The translations under genes and the position numbers were made by a program. This document shows positions 57,121-64,000 of a stretch of 64,000 nucleotides of DNA, piece after piece (within the stretch, counting starts at the first letter, position 1; each line of letters opens with the position of its first letter). A model generated the notes under the pieces. The model ran no database searches and was not told where the DNA came from. It saw only the letters and a program-made list of their open reading frames with translations. This DNA is from Plasmopara viticola (lineage: Eukaryota; Oomycota; Peronosporomycetes; Peronosporales; Peronosporaceae), in assembly GCA_001695595.3 (NCBI GenBank), contig MBPM02000028.1, positions 248,001-312,000 on the forward strand, written 5' to 3'.

Positions 57121-57420
57121 TGTTGCTCATCGACTCTGGCAAGGGTAAAATTGGATGCAACCTTGCCGAATCATGTAAGATATAATAAATAAACTTCTTT
57201 TGATGATCAGATTCCTATTATGACAAGCTTCTTGAAAATCGATAGCACAAGCCTTGTTGCAAATGAATACAACTCCTCCTGGAGCTAAAAATTTTCGAGG
57301 TCGGCAAACGACTTCCGTGGTGTTGTTTGCGCTAATCAATTCATAATTTTTTTCTATAGTGACAATATCATTGATGTTATTCAATTCCAAGGATACATAT
57401 TTAGGTTAAGGTTTGCACGG
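57121..57420 (-). pseudogene. Unrecognised coding-like stretch
   Basis: Minus frame 57390-57127 reads ELNNINDIVTIEKNYELISA, then NNTTEVVCRP and FLAPGGVVFICN. Composition and length without stops suggest a real ancestral protein, but I cannot name it. Confidence 0.3.
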
Positions 57421-57449
57421 CTGCAACCACTTCAACGCTCAGCAAAGAT

Positions 57450-58760
57450 ATTCAAGATGAGTACGATATCAGCAGAAGCTTTTTAATAGATCTGGCCAAT
57501 GCAGAAACTTATATCATTGATGCATCAAAGGACAATACTACATCAAGCTAACTAAAAACAGCGTATATTACGCAGCACAAGTTGCTTTCACTCCGACCCG
57601 TTCGAGGTTCCAGTTCGATACACGAGATCTACTACTGGTTTCGACTCAAAAAACGCCTCGAGTTCCAAGATTGACCATCAACAATTCCGCATTTGGTTCC
57701 GTACTTGAATTGACTACAGCTACTTATCATTATACATACAGAGGGTAGTTGCTCAACTATCAGCTATTGTTACATAAATTTACCCCACGAGTAGCTTCAT
57801 TGTTTGTTATGATCGTATCATGTATGAGTTTGTCGCTTCTGGTGATCTCTTGAGTCCTTTTGACCGAGATGGTGCTAATATTGGACATACAAACCATCTC
57901 TATATGCATGAAGGAAGTGCCACATTAAATCGCTGTTTAGAATCACAGTCAGTATATACGATAGGAGCGATCAGAAAGTAGACTTTCGGGACACATCATG
58001 CTCTTGCTTTAACAGAAAAAACAATAGCTTTGTTTCGATGCTTAATTTATATTTTAATACTTCTTCCGGTCTTATACATTTTTTGTGGCTTAGACATGTG
58101 ATCCTTTGCCTCCTTCGTGAATCTCTTGGGCTTTGATTTTGTTACTGATCTGGAATCTTTTACTCCGTTTCAGCCATCGTACCTCACCACGAATCGTTTA
58201 GATCATGTTTTTGTGTTTCGTGTGAATATTTGGTAGACTTTTTACGACAAATCTGCATCTGTGAGAATATACTTTTTTTGTATAAGCGCGGGTACGTTTC
58301 GCTCCCATTTTTGCTTAAGTCCTGGCTAAACGACTTCAGAAGGTGCCTAAGTGATTGTTAGCTTGAGTGTGGCTTTTAGATATCTTGATACAAGTATCGT
58401 GTGTGCTTACACACGAAGTACAATCAACATGTTAAAAGCAAATTCATTTATGAAGAATGCTCCAACACTTCTGTTTTTTTATTTAGAGCGCTTGCTTACA
58501 TCAAACTTAATAGCTGCGCATTTCTTACGGTGTATTTACTCATTTCGTAAACAACACACCAAAGTTTTGAAGTCCCACAACGTAACACCATTATGGCTAA
58601 AGCTAATATTGATTGCGCTATTGCATAGTTTTGAAGGGTGTAAAAGACCTCATTCGGATGAGCAGGAGGGTTTCTGGCCTAAAATGCTTTTGTTGACGAG
58701 GTATTTAGATTTGGGAGAAAGATGCGTAGAGCACGGTCAAAGAGGGTGGTTTAAGTGATC
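57450..58760 (+). pseudogene. Coding-like stretch with few stops, possible endonuclease domain
   Basis: From about 57799 to 58330 one plus frame runs 177 codons with only three stops. It includes SGDLLSPFDRDGANIGHTNH and a segment GFDFVTDLESFTPFQPS followed by TTNRLDHVFVF. The order acidic-D, F-T/F-T-P, then R-L-D-H-V-F fits the C-terminal end of exonuclease-endonuclease-phosphatase domains of LINEs, where S-R-L/I-D-x-I/V-F/Y is conserved. 58351-58758 is a further open frame, not recognised. A LINE relic is the leading but weak reading. Confidence 0.3.
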
Positions 58761-61540
58761 TTAACCAATAACGAAGTGGACGAAAGGCTAGTGACCGGTG
58801 CTGGTAACCATCGTTCAAGAAGTTATTCTATCTCTTCGCAATTGGGACGATAAAGAGATGAAGAGGATACTAATCAGCCAATGAAGGCCATGATGCCGAG
58901 CAATATGCTCACTTGCTTTGCGCATCACAAGACTCTACAGAGCCCACTCCTCGTCTAGGATCTACGATCAGATCTTGGTTCCAGACAAGCCACTGTTACA
59001 GGGCAACCTTTCGCCAGATATAAGCACCATATTAGCGCCGTGCCAAATCGATTTGAAGTCTTCCACTAGGCGTCGTAAGAAGCTTGACGACAAGGTAACC
59101 GGAACCCGGAATGAAGATACCCTAGAAAACTCCCTAGCTCTGTCACTACCACTTTTTAATTAAGTAGTCAATTTTAGACTTAATGTGTTGTCAGAGTCAA
59201 GAAAGCCAACAACAGCCCAGCTTTTCGTTAGGGAGTTGAGAGTGCAACATGCTCATTAAGTGGATCGCCTCCGATATATCTCGGCTTCTGCGTAATACAA
59301 AGCCAGCTCATGCTTCTTCGAGCGCAGGCATGATATCACTCCCTATATACCTCAGCGTGCAGCTAATAGACTACGACCTTCGAACGAAGTTTTTTCTGCT
59401 TCGATTTTAGAGTACACTGGTCTTCCTCATTCGTGCCGAAGTTGTTCCAACGGCTCAGTGAAGCAGGATATCTACGCCACATCACAAGAAGCGATTCGTG
59501 TTCTTTTGCTTGACACCGCACACACTGTAGAAGTGTAGTTTCTCTTAAAGGTCAAAAAGGAGCCGGTAGAGACCGCTACTGTCTCGATATCTGCGCTTAT
59601 CAGCAGCTTATGCGCGACCGAATGTACGCCCTCAAGATTGCTTCAGGTTGGCTCTAATGTGAGGCCGCGCCTTTTTTCATAAATTTCGGCATTGTCGAGC
59701 TTCTGAGAATGAGAAATGTATTCCTGAGGCTATGTGGCCCATGAGCTACTCATTCAGATTACCCGCTGGAATGTATCAATGTCTCCGAATAATATTGAAA
59801 GCCATTTCCTTCCGCAGTGAGCTCCAGGATCGGCTAGCTGTTTAAAAAGCACGGCCACATGAATTAGCGGTCCCTCGTCATTATGGCTAATACGGCTATG
59901 AGCACTAAGTACTTAGCTATCAGCATGAAAGAGCGCGAAGACGATTTTTTGATGAGCACCTTAAGACACACATTAAGTTCGGGTCTGAGGACCAAAATAC
60001 CTCTTGCGACGCCCCACATTTAATGTTTGGTGCGTCAATATCCCTTTGGCAAAGTCAATGTCGTACATCTTCTATGCCCCCTACAGGATCGCAAGAGAGC
60101 CGATGAAAGGATCTTTTGGATTTGTTCGTCGATACAGAGCCTACTTTATTTAGTGGTAGTTTATCCCCTTCGAATGAGATTTATTTCATGTTAATCTGAT
60201 TTCCTACTTTTGCTTATGTGCAACTTAATTACATCACTTGTTTTAAGATAATCTTTAGCCCACTTTCCGCAAAGCCAAATAAGCTATTTCATAGGTAAAC
60301 CCGTCTCAAATTAGGATAAAAAAAAATCGAGCATCTCCCCCACTTTTTACCTTTTTGAGGTTTAAAGGAGTAGTGGAATCTAGGGGTTTCAGGCCATAAT
60401 TTAGACAAGTGTAAATCCCAAAGATGCGCAAATTGCATTCTCAAGTGCAAATTCATACATAAAAAGCATGTCGACCCATAAATGTGGCGCTTAAGCGCAC
60501 GTACTGCGCAGTGTATCGTCTTATGCACAGATAACCCTTCTCGTCTGACCATCTGTACGTAGTAAGTCGTCGGTAATTATCACCTAACGGTTTTCAATAG
60601 TTAAAGAAGCGCCAATCAAAACACAGCAGGTCATAAGACATATGATAGTACCGCCATATTAGTTATAATGCTGACAAGCCGCAAACTAAAAAATGTGTGC
60701 TTTAAGCAGTTAGTCGAGCCTTTCTCATTACGCTGAGCTATCAAGGGTCCGATACTTAGCACAGAGATGTGCGGCTGTCAAGCCTACCGAGAAGCTTACC
60801 GATCATCTAGTCAAGGGAATACATCTCCTTCTTAAGAGGCTCAAGGGTATCAAAAAGGTCATAGCTTGGCCACGAGGGCCGACCTTGGGACAAATTGCAA
60901 GCACGTACATTTGATCGCACAGGAGATGCTATTTTTCATCTGAAATAAGCAGGGTCAAGGTGGCCGCAGTCTTGTCGGACGATCCTTTACCGCCTAGGAT
61001 ACTTCATAGGGAGTACGCAGGCACGCAGAGGTACTTCTATGGTGCCGTAAGCTTATCGTTGAGCAAAGCAGCTCAATTGCTCTACAAATTCGTTGGGCTG
61101 CTTGGCAGGGACCGTTACGAATTCTGATAGGCGCCTCGAAGGAAGCTTGTGGTCGATTGACTGCACGCTGGAATATTATGAGAGTGACAATATCCTCGGG
61201 CTCGACAATCGAGCTCTTAATATTTGCTTCAGCACTTGCGACATCTTTGAAGTGAGTTGTCTTTTATGCACAAAGTAACTTTAGCTTACGGGTGTGAAGA
61301 TATTAGTTAGATTTGGGTGAAGTACAAGCAAAAATCACCCTAAATATTCAATTCGAAAAAACGTTTATCAATTGAGCCGTAGTCGTGACGTATCGAAGAG
61401 TAACGAATTCCTCCCTTATATCCGGTCGTTTACAAGGCCAAAAAAATACTTACGCTGACTTTGATGCACGTGCATTACGTAAGATCGCGCCGGGACAGCC
61501 TCTCTTTTGTTGCAATTTTTTTGTGGTCACTTCCAAGTAA
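58761..61540. other. Decayed sequence, probably 5' part of a gypsy element
   Basis: Only short frames (58918-59163 +, 60289-60552 -, 61093-61278 +) with no firm motif. Because a plus-strand RT-RNase H relic lies at 62040-62520, this stretch may include its gag and protease, but nothing seen proves it. Confidence 0.25.
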
Positions 61541-62525
61541 GTATTCGCTGGAGAGCTTTTGCAGTGCGCAAAGCGCATCGGTGTAATCTTCGTCATCATG
61601 GCCTGCATAGTTTTGGTGATAGGCTCTCCACTTTTATGTCGAACCCCTTATCTAGTGAATGAGTGTATTCACGCATGACGGACTCCTGCGCTGATAGCCG
61701 GCATTTGTCAAGTCGTTAAGTCTATCGCTAACTGCGTAGCTGATCAAGTTACAAACGGTGCGTTAGAAACAGTTCGTCTTTGATTCGACTGTCTTCCTCG
61801 AAAATCTGACTTGGCTTTGAGGGCCTGTATAGTTAGCCTAAAGTAAGTTATGAGAGCAATAACCTGTAGAACAACATCTTTTAAGGTGTCTGTGCTGCAT
61901 AGTTAGACTCTTCGGATGCTTTGTAAGTAGCCATGGGGCTCGCGCAGAGTTCGGGAAGTAAAAAAAAGCGATTAAGCTTAGAGTACGCCACGTTTTGGAA
62001 TGAAATGTATATCCAATACAAAGTAGCGGTAATCTTTCCAACCTATTTTGCTGATGGACTGTGATTAGTCTAGCTAGCTATTTGCACAAGTACAGTGCTG
62101 GCTATGCGGCTTTTGTAGATGCTCAGTTGGTTACTTCGAAAAAAAACATAAGCAATGCTTGGCGAGTCATCGCAAGGATGTCTCCCATAGCAACAAAGAA
62201 ATCCTTTAATGAGGATCGTCACGATTTGCCAAACGCGGATTTGCCGTCCAGCGTCATTCGATCTATGCCTTTCGTGCAGTTTTCTGAGGGGGATCATGAG
62301 TGTTTATTCCAGGCAGTAGAGGCCTGATGAGCCGAAAGAAACTACCACATTCACGACGAGGGGTTAATTGCCACATAATACTCATCGGCAAAGATCCGAG
62401 TGCAAATTCTGTATCAGTCAGCTACCCTCCGCTGCAAGTCTTTATTTTGAAAGCTGTCAAGCTTCCGGTTATAGCTGAACATGTACCTTTACCAACTTTG
62501 AGCGGCACTAGAACCACTTAAATCA
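61541..62525 (+). pseudogene. Ty3/gypsy RT-RNase H relic
   Basis: The plus frame 62061-62327 starts LASYLHKYSAGYA, matching LANYLHKYS at the RT-RNase H linker of gypsy elements. A neighbouring frame at 62335-62400 reads AERNYHIHDEGLIAT, matching AERNYPVHDKELLA in RNase H, where the H-D/E segment is part of the active-site region. 61541-62040 should hold the reverse transcriptase but is too decayed to read. Confidence 0.7.
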
Positions 62526-62717
62526 TCTTTGCTTAAGAGTACCCATCTTCAGTGCTCGCTTGAGCTTCGCCTCTTGCATAGACGATGAATATGCGAATTC
62601 TTTGTACACTTTTGAAATACTGTTTTATTACAATTGCTACATCCAGGTCATTAAATCGGCTCAATTAGCTTGCTTTCCTTATTTACAATATAGCCATAGC
62701 AAACATTAATATCTAAA
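62526..62717. other. Spacer
   Basis: Short AT-rich stretch between the gypsy relic and the minus-strand coding-like relic. No feature seen. Confidence 0.3.
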
Positions 62718-63240
62718 TTAGTCGCCGTAAGTACCTTGATATTGCTTGGGATAGAATCTCATAATTTCGGACTTGATTGAAGCGGCCTCGCCCATAGACA
62801 CATGTTCAGTGTCCAATGTCTCGAATAGAGCTCTAATTAGTACAAGATAGGTCCCTGTCTTTAAAATCAATTTTACGATTATAAATATTCCATCCTGATG
62901 TTCTTTAACTCGATCAGCTAGCTCGAAAAGATCGTGGTCGCTGGTGGTTAGTCAAACAAGATTAATCTGGAAGGTTAATCTCACAATCATATGTTAGAGA
63001 ATTAACCATGAAACAATATCGACTATTCGATCAGTACTTGTACCAAAGGTCGCTTTAAATTAACTCGAAGAGTAAATTGTCCTCGGACAACGTGCTCTTT
63101 CTGTCATTGACCTGAGAAGGATCATACCAGAATGGTGTTATCACAACCATAGCTTGGCTAATGAGGGTAAATGATTTGCTTGCCTGCGGAATCCATACAT
63201 CAAGCATTCAAACAAGGTCTCGATAAAGATCGGAGGTACT
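62718..63240 (-). pseudogene. Unknown protein relic on minus strand
   Basis: Two stop-free stretches on the minus strand look coding. 63206-63060 reads LDVWIPQASKSFTLISQAMV and then a FWYDPSQVNDR segment. 62960-62718 reads SDHDLFELADRVKEHQDGIF and ends MRFYPKQYQGTYGD at a TAA. Between them the frame shifts. I cannot name the family. Good preservation compared with the gypsy relics suggests recent decay. Confidence 0.4.
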
Positions 63241-64000
63241 ATTCAGACAGCTGCTGTCAATCGTTTTTGTAATAGACTAAAATGTGGGAAGGGGAATCTT
63301 ATTGACAGCATTTTCCTAGCGCTTGACAGATAGACAAGTCTTTTGATGGCTAGTTTCAAGTTGTTCGGAAACAATGTTCGAGCACAGACAAGTCACAGTC
63401 CAAAGGTGTTAACAAACACGGGGCTGAATAATTTTTGTACCCCGACGCTGCTCAATACGTTTTGTACACCACTGTCATTTCATCTATGATGGAAACGGCT
63501 ACTTCAACAACTCTATATACGCCACTTCGTTTGCCACGTATGCTCCCTTTGCAATGCTACAATTACTAATAATGGTCTCTTCGGACGTCTATAGTCAAAT
63601 CCTATCGGTGTTGGAGCTGACTCCACTTTGACGTGGCGTTCACTTGGTGCGGCTTCGGCTTCAAACAACATTGCTAACCAAACTGTACGCGGTGCCTCCG
63701 TTGCAGGAGTCACCACAGCTGATCGACTCATGGCAACGTGACTCTATATGCTTAAGGTGAAACTAATTGACCTCCTCCCAAAGTATAGACACTTATACGG
63801 ATGGCTAGCCCTAGAGATCAAGTACATCTGCTGTCGGTGTTGATTTTAAGATGGCATGTCTCTAACTAGCACTACTCTTAAATATGGTGATAATTGTCCG
63901 GGAATGGTATCTTCCTCAAGCAAAAGAATCTTATGGCTGAAGTCCTTGCTGCTTCTGCCGGATTTGGCATTGCATGGGAAGCTGTTGCCAATATCCTCGA
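63241..64000. other. Unassigned, possible fibre-like or transposon remnants
   Basis: A plus frame near 63600-63747 reads NPIGVGADSTLTWRSLGAAS and then VAGVTTADRLMA. Near the edge a frame reads MAEVLAASAGFGIAWEAV. Both are small-residue rich, as in structural repeat proteins, but the match is weak. The minus frame 63513-63731 is likely a shadow. Confidence 0.2.

Noticed and set aside
63513..63731. Minus-strand 72-codon frame near the window end, starting MSRSAVV like the start MNRSTVV at 56253
   Set aside because: The similarity is confined to the first residues; the rest lacks the ASKALVLDS repeat and looks like a shadow.
1..64000. CRISPR arrays, bacterial operons, riboswitches
   Set aside because: No regularly spaced repeats, no operon structure and no bacterial-type gene density; the content is eukaryotic repeat-rich DNA.

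Overview
The window looks like a nuclear contig from a plant-pathogenic oomycete, most plausibly a downy mildew or a Phytophthora relative (Peronosporales). The evidence is a family of intron-less secreted proteins with an N-terminal signal peptide, an EER-like acidic motif and an alpha-helical C-terminal domain, set in a dense graveyard of Ty3/gypsy elements, one LINE and a young SINE. There are no rRNA, tRNA or housekeeping genes, and almost every open frame outside the effector family is a shadow or a decayed transposon piece.

Six members of one effector-like family are present. Three are full length: 12208-13482 (+), 28655-29905 (-) and 33420-34682 (-). One is cut by a single stop codon (50398-51321, -). 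Two are pseudogenes: 1-1165 (+), cut by the window edge, and 31215-32225 (-). None has a recognisable RxLR, but all four open copies keep a (D/G)EEAR motif 66-85 residues from the start.

Every effector copy is followed, on its own strand and within a few hundred bases, by decayed pieces of one other gene. Pieced together across copies, this gene reads as a DECH-box helicase of the Dicer type: a TGIGKT-like motif I, PTRQLV, TPEIVRNVL, an E-C-H box and a TAS-like motif. Eight such relics occur, two of them without an effector beside them. At 26.9-34.7 kb three effector-helicase units lie head to tail, and at one junction the helicase relic has replaced the signal peptide of the next effector.

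Layout: 0-2.2 kb effector pseudogene plus helicase relic; 2.2-11 kb gypsy relics; 11.16-11.48 kb SINE copy; 11.5-15.1 kb intact effector plus helicase relic; 15.4-22.8 kb gypsy relics with an orphan helicase relic; 24-25.8 kb GC-richer relic of an unknown gene; 26.30-26.62 kb SINE copy; 26.9-34.7 kb three-unit tandem array; 34.9-39.4 kb effector upstream block plus gypsy relics; 39.9-41.8 kb orphan helicase relic; 41.86-45.3 kb LINE relic (-); 47-48.1 kb unknown open frame and a SINE copy; 49.4-55.6 kb a diverged second copy of the 33-39 kb layout; 55.6-64 kb gypsy relics mixed with unfamiliar coding stretches, one with a repeat signature like virion fibre proteins.

How it works together: the intact effectors are the only genes likely to make protein. 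They appear to have multiplied by tandem and segmental duplication of an effector-helicase unit in a transposon-rich region, with loss by frameshift, stop codon and junction truncation.
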